Shown here piece by piece: positions 1 to 8,948 of a stretch of DNA of 64,000 nucleotides. Both the position numbers and the translations under genes were made by a program. The notes under the pieces were generated by a model, which was not told where the DNA came from, ran no database searches, and saw only the letters and a list, made by a program, of their open reading frames with translations. The stretch is from contig NZ_NFIZ01000001.1 of assembly GCF_002159625.1 (NCBI RefSeq), positions 248,001 through 312,000 of the forward strand, written 5' to 3'. Origin of the DNA: Olsenella sp. An285. Its GTDB lineage: Bacteria > Actinomycetota > Coriobacteriia > Coriobacteriales > Atopobiaceae. Each line of letters opens with the position of its first letter. Positions within the stretch are counted from its first letter, which is position 1.

Positions 1-1
1 C

Positions 2-1399
2 GAGGCCTATGACATGTACTACAACATGTTCTCCAACATGGAGGACGAGCTCTTCCGCGAGCGCGCCGCCGACGTCGCCGACGTCAAGACCGGCCTTCTC
101 GCCGACCTGCTGGGCAAGGAGGTCGTCGACCTCTCCACGCTGCCCGAGAATTCCATCGTGGTCGTCCACGAGCTCACGCCCTCGATGACGGCGGACATCG
201 ACAAGGACAACGTGGCTGGCATCGTCACCGAGACCGGCGGCCGCACGTCCCACTCCGCAATCATCGCCCGCGCGCTCGAGATTCCCGCCGTGCTCTCCGT
301 CGCGGACTGCACCAAGAACGTCAAGGGCGGCGACATGGTCATCGTTGACGGTTCCCGCGGCCGCGTCCTGGTGAACCCCAACGACAACGACCTCGCCCAC
401 TACCGTGCCAAGGCCAAGCAGTTCGCCGAGGAGAAGCAGGCGCTCGAGGCCTATCGCGGCAAGCCCACCGTCACCGGCGACGGCGACAAGGTCCTTCTCG
501 TCGCCAACATCGGCAACCCGGATGACGCCAACGTCGCGGCCGAGCACGACTGCGAGGGCGTCGGCCTCTTCCGCTCCGAGTTCCTCTTCATGGACGCCAA
601 GGAGCTCCCGAGCGAAGACGAGCAGTTCGCCGCGTACCAGAAGGTCGCGCTGCGCATGAAGAACCAGCCGGTCATCATCCGCACGCTCGACGTGGGCGGC
701 GACAAGGAGATCCCGTACATGAACCTCCAGAAGGAGGAGAACCCCTTCATGGGTTACCGTGCGGTCCGCTACTGCCTCAACAACCCCGAGCAGTACAAGG
801 TCCAGCTCACGGCCCTTCTTCGCGCCTCCGCTTTCGGCGACATCAAGATCATGGTGCCGCTGGTGACCAACATCGACGAGATTCGCCAGGTCAAGGCGCT
901 CGTCGAGGAGTGCAAGGCCGATCTTGACGCCCGCGGCGTGGCCTACAACAAGGACATCGAGGTCGGCACCATGATCGAGACGCCCGCCGCCTCCCTCATT
1001 GCCGACGACCTTGCCGCCGAGTGCGACTTCTTCTCCATCGGCACGAACGACCTCATCGGCTACACCATGTGCGCCGACCGCGGCAACGACAGGGTGGGCT
1101 ACCTCTACGAGGTCTACCAGCCCGCCGTCCTGCGCTCGCTCAAGCGCATCATCGAGGAGGGCAACAAGGCCGGCATCATGGTGGGCATGTGCGGCGAGGC
1201 GGCGGCCGACCCGCTGCTCATCCCCGTGCTCATCTCCTTCGGCCTGAGCGAGTACTCCGTCTCCGCCCCGTCCATCCTGCGCACCCGCCGCATCATCTCC
1301 GAGTGGACCAAGGCCGAGGCCGACGCCCTCACTGAGAAGGTCATGAAGCTCAAGACCGCCACCGAGGTCAAGGCCATGCTCCAGGCCGCCGCCCGCTAG
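2..1399 (+). CDS. ptsI: PTS phosphoenolpyruvate-protein phosphotransferase (enzyme I), 5' end outside the window
   Basis: Enzyme I is the cytoplasmic general enzyme of the PTS: it takes phosphate from PEP onto a histidine and passes it to HPr. The open frame runs from the window edge, so the start lies upstream; about 465 residues are visible against 560-575 for the family, so roughly the first 100 are missing. Visible are the phosphohistidine motif GGRTSHSAIIA in the swivelling domain, then the PEP-binding TIM barrel with GVGLFRSEFLF, TLDVGGDK, SIGTNDLIGYTMCADRGN and the C-terminal GMCGEAAADP around the catalytic cysteine. The last codon is followed at once by a REP palindrome and then a terminator, so this is the end of a transcription unit, probably ptsH-ptsI. 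Confidence 0.96.
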   Translation, partial: EAYDMYYNMFSNMEDELFRERAADVADVKTGLLADLLGKEVVDLSTLPENSIVVVHELTPSMTADIDKDNVAGIVTETGGRTSHSAIIARALEIPAVLSVADCTKNVKGGDMVIVDGSRGRVLVNPNDNDLAHYRAKAKQFAEEKQALEAYRGKPTVTGDGDKVLLVANIGNPDDANVAAEHDCEGVGLFRSEFLFMDAKELPSEDEQFAAYQKVALRMKNQPVIIRTLDVGGDKEIPYMNLQKEENPFMGYRAVRYCLNNPEQYKVQLTALLRASAFGDIKIMVPLVTNIDEIRQVKALVEECKADLDARGVAYNKDIEVGTMIETPAASLIADDLAAECDFFSIGTNDLIGYTMCADRGNDRVGYLYEVYQPAVLRSLKRIIEEGNKAGIMVGMCGEAAADPLLIPVLISFGLSEYSVSAPSILRTRRIISEWTKAEADALTEKVMKLKTATEVKAMLQAAAR

Positions 1400-1400
1400 T

Positions 1401-1431
1401 CTGTAAATTGGGGACAGTCCCCAATTAGCAC
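1401..1431. repeat. REP palindrome copy 1 (family 1)
   Basis: The core ATTGGGGACAGTCCCCAAT sits at 1407-1425 and is perfectly self-complementary around ACAGT. It begins 2 nt after the ptsI stop and lies before the ptsI terminator. It is the upstream member of the two copies flanking the RAYT gene. Confidence 0.9.
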
Positions 1432-1439
1432 AAAACTTT

Positions 1440-1477
1440 GATGCCGCTCGCCGAACCGTCGGCGGGCGGCATCTTTA
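1440..1477 (+). terminator. Rho-independent terminator of ptsI
   Basis: A GC-rich stem (1440-1454 with 1459-1473, loop ACCG) with few mismatches is followed by a short T-containing tail. Only the REP copy lies between it and the ptsI stop. Confidence 0.7.
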
Positions 1478-1528
1478 TGCTTTGTTACGCCGGGTATGTT
1501 TGCTCGCACGCCGTTGATGGGGGGAGAC

Positions 1529-2284
1529 ATGCCAAGAGGACCAAGGGAGCTGTCGGAGCAGGGATTCTATCACGTCATCATGAGGGGAGCGGGCAAGCAG
1601 GTCATCTTTGAGGACGAGGCTGATTACGAGGCGTTTCTTCGGGTGCTGCAGCGGGCGCTCGACAGGTTTTCGCTGAGTGTTCTCGCATGGTGCCTCATGA
1701 GCAATCATGTGCACCTGCTCGTTGACGACGCCAAGGGGGAGCTGAGCAAGTTCGCTCACCTGGTGTCGACTGCGTGCGCGCGTCATTTCAACGAGCGGTG
1801 GGGTCACGTTGGTCACGTGTTCGCTTCGCGCTTTACGAGCGTGGCCGTTCGTACCGACGAGCAGCTTCTCGCAACGATGAGGTACATCCACCTCAACCCA
1901 AGCAGGGCCGGGGTGTCGGAGCATCGAAACTACAGGTGGAGCAGCTACTCCGAGTATGCCGGCGTCCCCGGCCTCTGCGAGACGAGCGTGCTTCTGGACA
2001 TGCTCGGGGGAGTCTCCGGCTTCTGTGAGTTCGTCAGCGATCCAGAGGCGGCGCCCTATTATCCCAGGACCTCCTCGCGCATTCCCGACGAGGACGCGAT
2101 CGAGGCTGCCGCTGCCGCAATCTGGCCCATCTCTCTCGACAGCCTCAAGGCGATGCCTCCGGAGAGTCGTTCGAATCCGCTGCGGAGTCTCAGCGAGGCA
2201 GGTCTCTCAGTAAAGCAAATTGGAAGGCTGACGGGGCTCGGTCGCTACGCCATCGAGAAGGCCTTACATCAAAAATGTGTGTGA
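1529..2284 (+). CDS. REP-associated tyrosine transposase (RAYT, Y1/IS200-like fold)
   Basis: About 251 residues from the ATG at 1529, chosen because GGGGAG lies just upstream. The N-terminal half is the Y1_Tnp domain: YHVIMRG, then the metal-binding HxH as MSNHVHLLV, then YIHLNPSRAG near the catalytic tyrosine region and YRWSSYSEY. The C-terminal ~90 residues contain a short helical, HTH-like segment (SVKQIGRLTGLGRYAIEKAL). RAYTs are single-copy domesticated relatives of IS200/IS605 transposases that nick and move REP hairpins as single strands. Here REP copies lie at 1401-1431 and 2284-2304 on either side, and the downstream copy overlaps the TGA stop. GC content is visibly lower than in the neighbours, which fits acquisition. 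It is the only gene in the window able to explain the family-1 repeats. Confidence 0.9.
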   Translation: MPRGPRELSEQGFYHVIMRGAGKQVIFEDEADYEAFLRVLQRALDRFSLSVLAWCLMSNHVHLLVDDAKGELSKFAHLVSTACARHFNERWGHVGHVFASRFTSVAVRTDEQLLATMRYIHLNPSRAGVSEHRNYRWSSYSEYAGVPGLCETSVLLDMLGGVSGFCEFVSDPEAAPYYPRTSSRIPDEDAIEAAAAAIWPISLDSLKAMPPESRSNPLRSLSEAGLSVKQIGRLTGLGRYAIEKALHQKCV

Positions 2285-2304
2285 ATTGGGGACTGTCCCC
2301 AATT
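2284..2304. repeat. REP palindrome copy 2 (family 1)
   Basis: Core ATTGGGGACTGTCCCCAAT, i.e. the opposite orientation to copy 1. It overlaps the RAYT TGA stop on one side. On the other side its flank TTAACAGA supplies the TAA stop (2303-2305, minus strand) of the lipid kinase gene, so two convergent genes end in one element. Confidence 0.9.
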
Positions 2305-3226
2305 AACAGATGACGCGGAGGGCGCGGGGGATGACGTCGATCTTGAAGTGGGTGCCGGCAAGGCGCTCGCCGTCGACCTGGCAGGGCGGCTCCTCAGCAA
2401 AGTCGAGCTCGGCGTGGCGGATGCGGCGCAGGCGCACGACGCGCGACCTCGCGTGACGTCCGGAGCGCGCGAGCCCAAAGAGGGCCATCAGATGGGGGAG
2501 CGCCGGCTTCTTGACGTTGTAGCAGACATCGAGAAGACCGTCGCCGGGGTCGGCGTCCGGGCAGACCCTGAAGCCGCCGCCGTAGGTGGGCCCCACCTGC
2601 ACGGCAAAGATGAGCGTCCTGAGGTCGACGGGCCCCTCGTCGTCAAAGCGCGCCGTGCAGGGGAAGCCCTCCCTCGCGCGCGAGAGGATCTTGAGGCCGG
2701 AGGTGATAAAGAGCGCCTCGCCCTCCTGCGAGGTGTTGGCCGCGCGACGGTCGGTCGTGTCCAGCGCGATTGCCGCGTCCAGGCCAAACGAGAGCGTCTG
2801 CATGAAGTGGATCCCGTTGACGCGCCCGACCTCGAGCTCGCGCACCGTGCCACGAACGAGCTGGGCAAACGCTCTCTCGACGTCGTTCTTGACCATGCCG
2901 AGCGTACGCGCGTAGTCGTTGCCGGAGCCAAGGGGAATGATGCCGAGCTGCGGGCGCGCGGACTCCGGAAGTCGCATGAGACCGTTCACAACCTCGTGTA
3001 TGACCCCGTCGCCGCCGAGCGCGAGGACCGTGTCAAGGCCTACGGCGCCCGCGGCCATCCCCACGGCATCGCCGGGCCCTCCGGTGAGGCGGACCTCGTA
3101 CCCTCTTGTCGCGGTGGAATAGCTCCCCAGGAAGTGACGCGCGAAGTCCGCGCCCTCAGCGCCGCGGCCGCTGTGGGCGGCGGGGTTGGCTATGAGCAGT
3201 GTGCGACCGAGCGGGGAGTGGGCCAT
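2303..3226 (-). CDS. YegS/BmrU-type diacylglycerol (lipid) kinase family protein
   Basis: About 307 residues starting at ATG 3226, preceded by GAGAAGGA as ribosome binding site; the longer frame to 3277 lacks one. The protein opens with LLIANPAAHSGRG, the start of the DAGK catalytic domain. It continues with LALGGDGVIHEVVNGL, the GGDG nucleotide-binding loop, and LGIIPLGSGNDYARTLG. The C-terminal half has the family's beta sandwich with YGGGFRVCPDADPGDGLLDV. Members phosphorylate diacylglycerol or related lipids with ATP at the membrane; the actual substrate cannot be told from sequence. The last residues read VIC followed by a TAA that belongs to REP copy 2, so the C-terminus was fixed by the repeat. 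Confidence 0.88.
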   Translation of the reverse strand: MAHSPLGRTLLIANPAAHSGRGAEGADFARHFLGSYSTATRGYEVRLTGGPGDAVGMAAGAVGLDTVLALGGDGVIHEVVNGLMRLPESARPQLGIIPLGSGNDYARTLGMVKNDVERAFAQLVRGTVRELEVGRVNGIHFMQTLSFGLDAAIALDTTDRRAANTSQEGEALFITSGLKILSRAREGFPCTARFDDEGPVDLRTLIFAVQVGPTYGGGFRVCPDADPGDGLLDVCYNVKKPALPHLMALFGLARSGRHARSRVVRLRRIRHAELDFAEEPPCQVDGERLAGTHFKIDVIPRALRVIC

Positions 3227-3286
3227 ATGACGTCCTTCTCGAGGTTCTTCTCGTCCCGATTGTACGCCAGACGGCACGAGGATGGC

Positions 3287-3742
3287 CTATGCCCCAGCCC
3301 CGTCAACCGGGCCGAGATATACCTTTCCGTCCATCACGAGGAGCGGGTATGTGACGATGGGGACAAGAACGAGCCCCGCCGCAAAGCCCGGACCCGCCCC
3401 AAAGGCCCTCGCGAGCCGCTCGCTCACCACGAGCTGCGTCACGATCCAGAGTGCGAGGATGAGCGTCGCGACCCACTGCGTCTCGTAGTGGCGCCCGAGG
3501 CCGAGAAGGACGGAGATCAGAAACGCCGCGCTCGCCGTGGCGGCAACCGTGCTCAGCACGCGGCTACCGGAGGCCCCCTCGCTCACCTCCCAGGTCGAGA
3601 AGATCGGGACGATCGCGGCCCAACGCCGCCTGCCCATCTTTCCCAGCGCCGCCCACCTGCCGGCAACGGTGCCAAGCGAGAGGATGACCACCGCGGGAAA
3701 CCACAGCGTCAGCATGGAATTGGCGAGGAACAGATCGTCCAT
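3287..3742 (-). CDS. Small integral membrane protein, unknown function
   Basis: 151 residues with four predicted membrane segments, at about 8-28, 60-82, 88-108 and 115-136. The first is followed by a basic loop and RRWAAIVPIFSTWEV, an arrangement seen in small DUF5684-like proteins, although I would not assign that family firmly. It lies 60 nt upstream of the lipid kinase on the same strand and may be cotranscribed with it. The start ATG at 3742 has GGGAGG upstream on the minus strand. No catalytic residues are recognisable. Confidence 0.65.
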   Translation of the reverse strand: MDDLFLANSMLTLWFPAVVILSLGTVAGRWAALGKMGRRRWAAIVPIFSTWEVSEGASGSRVLSTVAATASAAFLISVLLGLGRHYETQWVATLILALWIVTQLVVSERLARAFGAGPGFAAGLVLVPIVTYPLLVMDGKVYLGPVDGAGA

Positions 3743-3848
3743 GACGGCCTCCCTTCTCCGGCTTGTTTACTCGCTACCCACGAACGAAGGGCTGTAACAA
3801 CCCGGCTGGGAGGACTCGGCGGACGCGCCCTGAAGCACGGCGAGCGAT

Positions 3849-3879
3849 ATGTAAATTGGGGACAGTCCCCAATTTACAG
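3849..3879. repeat. REP palindrome copy 3 (family 1)
   Basis: A near-perfect 29-nt palindrome (3850-3878) with core ATTGGGGACAGTCCCCAAT. It lies immediately upstream of the tRNA promoter, in the gap between the membrane protein and tRNA-Pro. Confidence 0.9.
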
Positions 3880-3880
3880 A

Positions 3881-3909
3881 TTGCCGGGCGGGGGATGCTC
3901 GCCTATACT
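3881..3909 (+). promoter_or_regulatory. Sigma-70 type promoter of the tRNA-Pro/tRNA-Gly operon
   Basis: -35 TTGCCG at 3881-3886 and -10 TATACT at 3904-3909 are separated by 17 nt. The predicted start falls about 7 nt before the tRNA-Pro 5' end. Confidence 0.75.
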
Positions 3910-3922
3910 TATCACTTGCGAC

Positions 3923-3999
3923 CGGGGCGTGGCGCAGCTTGGTAGCGCATCTGCTTTGGGAGCAGAGGGTCGCTGGTTCGAATCCAGTCGCCCCGACCA
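3923..3999 (+). tRNA. tRNA-Pro (anticodon TGG)
   Basis: 77 nt with a 7-bp acceptor stem CGGGGCG/CGCCCCG, discriminator A and encoded CCA. The anticodon stem TCTGC/GCAGA closes loop TTTGGGA, giving TGG at 3957-3959. The T-arm GGTTCGAATCC is canonical. Confidence 0.97.
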
Positions 4000-4004
4000 T
4001 GCAC

Positions 4005-4078
<74 letters not shown>

Positions 4079-4089
4079 GACTTTGATGA

Positions 4090-4115
4090 GCCCGGGCCAT
4101 GCGTCCGGGCTTTCT
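4090..4115 (+). terminator. Terminator of the tRNA operon
   Basis: Stem GCCCGG/CCGGGC (4090-4095 with 4105-4110) followed by TTTCTGTT. The T-rich tail runs directly into REP copy 4. Confidence 0.75.
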
Positions 4116-4145
4116 GTTAATTGGGGACTGTCCCCAATTAACAGA
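4113..4145. repeat. REP palindrome copy 4 (family 1)
   Basis: A 33-nt perfect palindrome, TCTGTTA on the left and TAACAGA on the right of the ATTGGGGACTGTCCCCAAT core. It lies between the tRNA terminator and the gdhA leader. Confidence 0.92.
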
Positions 4146-4298
4146 ACGTGGGCGTATGGATTGCGCCTGTGTTTCGTGTGTACGGCAGATTTCGCGCGAG
4201 GTTCGATGCCGTTACACTTCGTCCGCGATTGTTTTTCGAGGGGTTTTCCGCACGTATTCTCTCTTCCGGAACTTTCGTCGCGGCATTGCCGCCAGTGA

Positions 4299-5666
<1,368 letters not shown>

Positions 5667-5690
5667 TCGCCTGACCCGGCTCGAGGTGGG

Positions 5691-5757
5691 GGCGGCCCCG
5701 GACCTGCACGAGGAAGTGCGCTGCGCGGAACTTCCTCTTAGCAGGTCCGGGGCCGCC
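5691..5757. repeat. Long hairpin behind gdhA (family 4)
   Basis: 17-bp perfect arms (5691-5707 with 5741-5757) enclose a second 8-bp stem GAGGAAGT/ACTTCCTC. The apical loop GCGCTGCGCGGA resembles that of the valS hairpin at 58614-58687. There is no T tract, so a terminator role is uncertain. Confidence 0.8.
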
Positions 5758-5829
5758 TCTCGCATGTCGCTCCTTCCGCCGGGTGACGCGGGCGGGAGGC
5801 GCTGCCTCCGCGTTCTTCTCGCCGTGCGA

Positions 5830-5895
5830 TCACCATGTATTTCCGGACAGAATCGGCCGTTGTCGAAGCCTGTTTTGTCCGCAGAAACATGGTGA
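5830..5895. repeat. Family 2 palindromic element, copy 1
   Basis: Left arm TCACCATGT...TCCGGACAGAA pairs with right arm TTTTGTCCGCAGAAACATGGTGA. Its signature recurs at 27826-27895 and 30976-31051. A CGAGAAGRAC-type word lies close on each side (5812-5821 and 5913-5922). Together with the gdhA hairpin it fills the 293-bp gap before the TM1266 gene. Confidence 0.85.
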
Positions 5896-5959
5896 TTGAA
5901 GCGTGACGCTGCCGAGAAGAACTATGATGGGCGCACGGTCAACAGAGGAGGGGAGCGCC

Positions 5960-6253
5960 ATGTCAGCCACCACGCGCGTCGCCATCATGGGGATCATCAT
6001 CGAGGACCCGGAGTCCGTCGAGGCCCTGAACGAGCTTCTGCACGAGTACCGCGACCACATCTTCGGTCGCATGGGGGTGCCGTACCGCGAGCGCGGGGTG
6101 GGCGTGATCTCCGTCGCCCTGGACGCGCCGCAGGACGTCACGTCCGCCCTCGCCGGCAAGGTGGGGTCGCTCCCGGGCGTGAGCGTGAAGACGCTCTATT
6201 CCAACGTGGTCGCAGAGCAGGAAGTGGCAGGACAGGGCGGGTCGGATGCCTAG
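5960..6253 (+). CDS. TM1266-family iron-only hydrogenase system regulator
   Basis: 97 residues from ATG 5960, chosen for the GAGGGGAGCGCC binding site; the frame could start at 5903 but has no site there. The whole protein is one ACT-like ferredoxin fold: TTRVAIMGIIIEDPESVEALNELLHEY, then GVISVALDAPQDVTSALAGKVGSLPGVSVKTLYS, as in the NikR C-terminal domain but without a DNA-binding part. The family is defined by its position beside hydE/hydG. Here its stop overlaps the hydE start by 8 nt, so the two are translationally coupled. The ligand and the mechanism of control are not known to me. Confidence 0.87.
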   Translation: MSATTRVAIMGIIIEDPESVEALNELLHEYRDHIFGRMGVPYRERGVGVISVALDAPQDVTSALAGKVGSLPGVSVKTLYSNVVAEQEVAGQGGSDA

Positions 6254-7313
6254 CTGCGCCGCCGAGGAGCGCGGGCGCGAGCTCGTCGACCTTCTCGCCT
6301 GCGAGCACATGCTTCCCATCGAGAAGTACGAGGAGCTCGTCGCGTTCTTCTCGCCTTCTCTGGCATCCTATGCCGCCGAGCGCGCCCTCGCCGCCCGGCG
6401 AGAGATCTACGGGGACGACGTCTTCGTCCGCGGCCTCCTGGAGATAAGCAGCTACTGCAGAAACGACTGCCTCTACTGCGGCCTTCGCCGCTCCAACCGA
6501 ACGGCGGAGCGCTACCGGCTCTCCCCGGAGACCGTGCTCGCGTGCTGCAACGAGGGCTATGAGCTGGGCTTCAGGACCTTCGTGCTCCAGGGCGGGGAGG
6601 ACGGCGCGCTCACGGACGAGCTCATGTGCGGGCTCGTGCGCGCGATAAAGCTGGCACACCCGGACTGTGCGGTCACGCTCTCCCTGGGGGAGCGCAGCCA
6701 GGAGAGCTACCGGGCCCTCTTTGACGCGGGCGCGGACCGTTACCTGCTGCGGCACGAGACGGCTGACCCCGCGCACTACGCGAGCCTCCATCCGGCGGAG
6801 CTCACGCTGGAGCACCGCCTGGCCTGCCTGCGCGACCTCGCGGCCATAGGCTACCAGGTTGGCTGCGGCTTCATGGTGGGCTCGCCCGGGCAGACGCCTG
6901 CCACGCTCGCCGCCGACCTCAAGCTGGTGGAAGAGCTCCGCCCCGCCATGTGCGGCATCGGCCCCTTTGTCCCGCATCACGCCACCCCGCTCGCGCACGA
7001 GCCGGCGGGCTCGGCGGGGCTCACGTGCTACCTGCTCTCGCTCCTGCGGCTGATCGAGCCCGCGCTGCTGCTTCCGGCTACGACGGCGCTCGCCACGCTT
7101 GACGCGCGCGGTTGCGAGCGGGGCATGCTCGCCGGCGCCAACGTGGTCATGCCCAACCTCTCGCCGACGGACGCGCGCGAGAAGTACGAGCTGTACGATA
7201 ATAAGGCGTGCGCCGGCAGCGAGGCGGCAGAGGGGCTTGCCGAGCTGTCGCGGCGCATGGAGGAGATCGGCTGCCACGTGGTGGTCGACCGAGGCGACGC
7301 CAGGCGTCGCTGA
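6246..7313 (+). CDS. hydE: [FeFe]-hydrogenase H-cluster radical SAM maturase HydE
   Basis: 355 residues. The radical-SAM cluster motif CX3CX2C is CRNDCLYC at residues 71-78, inside a TIM barrel. YCGLRRSNR and the later VLQGGEDGALT and QVGCGFMVGSPGQTP are typical of HydE/BioB-like enzymes. HydE uses a [4Fe-4S] cluster and SAM to help build the di-iron subcluster of [FeFe]-hydrogenase. It follows the TM1266 gene with an 8-nt overlap and precedes hydG by 90 nt, so the three probably form one operon. Confidence 0.95.
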   Translation: MPSCAAEERGRELVDLLACEHMLPIEKYEELVAFFSPSLASYAAERALAARREIYGDDVFVRGLLEISSYCRNDCLYCGLRRSNRTAERYRLSPETVLACCNEGYELGFRTFVLQGGEDGALTDELMCGLVRAIKLAHPDCAVTLSLGERSQESYRALFDAGADRYLLRHETADPAHYASLHPAELTLEHRLACLRDLAAIGYQVGCGFMVGSPGQTPATLAADLKLVEELRPAMCGIGPFVPHHATPLAHEPAGSAGLTCYLLSLLRLIEPALLLPATTALATLDARGCERGMLAGANVVMPNLSPTDAREKYELYDNKACAGSEAAEGLAELSRRMEEIGCHVVVDRGDARRR

Positions 7314-7403
7314 CAGCCGAGTCCGGGCGTCACGCCGCGCCCGGCGCGCATCTGAGGGGGAAGGTCCGCACCCGCGAGCCTGACCGCGAAGGAGAGGAGA
7401 CAT

Positions 7404-8852
7404 ATGGCGAAGTACGACCCGAGGTCCCGCTATGCCGAGGACTTCATCAACGACGAGGAGATCCGCGAGACCCTCGACTATGCCGCCGCGCACGCGCACG
7501 ACGTCGCGCTCATCGAGAGCCTGCTCGAGAAGGCGAAGCCCGTCCGACGGGGCAACGGCTACCACTGTGCGGGCCTCACGCACCGCGAGGCGAGCGTGCT
7601 TTTGGCCTGCGACGTGCCCGAGCTCAACGAGAAGATCTTCGAGCTGGCGCGCCAGATCAAGCTCGCCTACTACGGCAACCGCATCGTGCTCTTTGCGCCG
7701 CTCTACCTCTCCAACTACTGCGTGAACGGCTGCACCTACTGCCCGTACCACGCCAAGAACAAGCACATCGCGCGCCGCAAGCTCACGCAGGACGAGGTGC
7801 GCCGCGAGGTAATCGCGCTGCAGGACATGGGGCACAAGCGCCTTGCCATCGAGGCGGGCGAGGACCCCAGGATGAACCCCATCGAGTACATCCTCGAGTG
7901 CATCGACACGATCTACTCCATCAAGCACAAAAACGGTGCCATCCGCCGCGTGAACGTCAACATCGCCGCGACCACGGTGGAGGAGTACCGCATGCTCAAG
8001 GATGCGGGAATAGGCACCTACATCCTCTTCCAGGAGACCTACGACAAGAAGAGCTACCTAGAGCTGCACCCCACCGGTCCCAAGCACGACTACGACTACC
8101 ACACGGAGGCCATGGACCGCGCCATGGACGGCGGCATCGACGACGTTGGCCTGGGCGTGCTCTTTGGTCTGGAGAAGTACCGCTACGAGTTCGCCGGCCT
8201 GCTTTGCCACGCCGAGCACCTCGAGGCCGTGCACGGCGTGGGGCCGCACACCATCTCCGTGCCGCGCCTCAAGAGGGCGGACGACATCGATCCGGACGAG
8301 TTCGACAACGGGATCGACGATGACACCTTTGCCAAGATCATCGCGTGCATCCGCGTGGCGGTGCCCTACACCGGCATGATCATCTCCACGCGCGAGAACG
8401 AGACCGTCCGCGGGCGTGCCCTCGAGCTGGGCATCTCGCAGATCTCCGGCGGCTCGCGCACGAGCGTGGGCGGCTACGACGAGGAGGAGCGCCCGCACGA
8501 CTCCGAGCAGTTCGACGTCTCCGACCAGCGCTCGCTCGACGAGGTGGTGCGCTGGCTCATGCAGCTCGACCACATCCCCTCGTTCTGCACCGCGTGCTAC
8601 CGCGAGGGTCGCACGGGGGACCGTTTCATGAGCCTCTGCAAGAGCGGGCAGATCCTCAACTGCTGCCATCCCAATGCCCTGATGACGCTCGCGGAGTACC
8701 TGGTGGACTACGCCTCGCCCGCCACGGCCGAGGTGGGCTGGCCGCTCATCGAGCGCGAGCTCGCGCGCATCCCCAACGAGCGCACGCGGGGCATCGCCAC
8801 CGAGCACGTGGCGGACATCCGCGGCTCCAACCGCCGCGACTTCCGCTTCTAG
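7404..8852 (+). CDS. hydG: [FeFe]-hydrogenase H-cluster radical SAM maturase HydG
   Basis: 482 residues, full length. The SAM-cluster motif is CVNGCTYC (Cys106, 110, 113). The C-terminal domain has CTACYREGRTGD and LNCCHPNAL, the ligands of the second, dangler-iron cluster characteristic of HydG. The enzyme cleaves tyrosine to make the CO and CN- ligands of the H-cluster. GGAGAGGAGA precedes ATG 7404. The stop TAG is followed within a few bases by a pair of REP palindromes that separate hydG from hydF. Confidence 0.96.
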   Translation: MAKYDPRSRYAEDFINDEEIRETLDYAAAHAHDVALIESLLEKAKPVRRGNGYHCAGLTHREASVLLACDVPELNEKIFELARQIKLAYYGNRIVLFAPLYLSNYCVNGCTYCPYHAKNKHIARRKLTQDEVRREVIALQDMGHKRLAIEAGEDPRMNPIEYILECIDTIYSIKHKNGAIRRVNVNIAATTVEEYRMLKDAGIGTYILFQETYDKKSYLELHPTGPKHDYDYHTEAMDRAMDGGIDDVGLGVLFGLEKYRYEFAGLLCHAEHLEAVHGVGPHTISVPRLKRADDIDPDEFDNGIDDDTFAKIIACIRVAVPYTGMIISTRENETVRGRALELGISQISGGSRTSVGGYDEEERPHDSEQFDVSDQRSLDEVVRWLMQLDHIPSFCTACYREGRTGDRFMSLCKSGQILNCCHPNALMTLAEYLVDYASPATAEVGWPLIERELARIPNERTRGIATEHVADIRGSNRRDFRF

Positions 8853-8858
8853 CCTGCA

Positions 8859-8938
8859 AGTTGGGGACAGTCCCCAATTTACACAAAGATTTGATATCAA
8901 AAGTATCTGCAAATTGGGGACTGTCCCCAACTTGCAGA
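8859..8938. repeat. REP palindromes copies 5 and 6 in inverted arrangement (family 1)
   Basis: Copy 5 (core 8859-8879) and copy 6 (8906-8938) are 26 nt apart. The left flank CTGCAAG of copy 5 is the reverse complement of the right flank CTTGCAG of copy 6, so they form a mirrored pair like the BIMEs of other bacteria. They fill the hydG-hydF gap. Confidence 0.9.
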
Positions 8939-8948
8939 CGGGGGAGAG

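Noticed and set aside
5691-5757. Simple rho-independent terminator of gdhA
   Set aside because: The stem is strong but no T tract follows, and the loop is shared with another hairpin, so I list it as a repeat with possible terminator effect.
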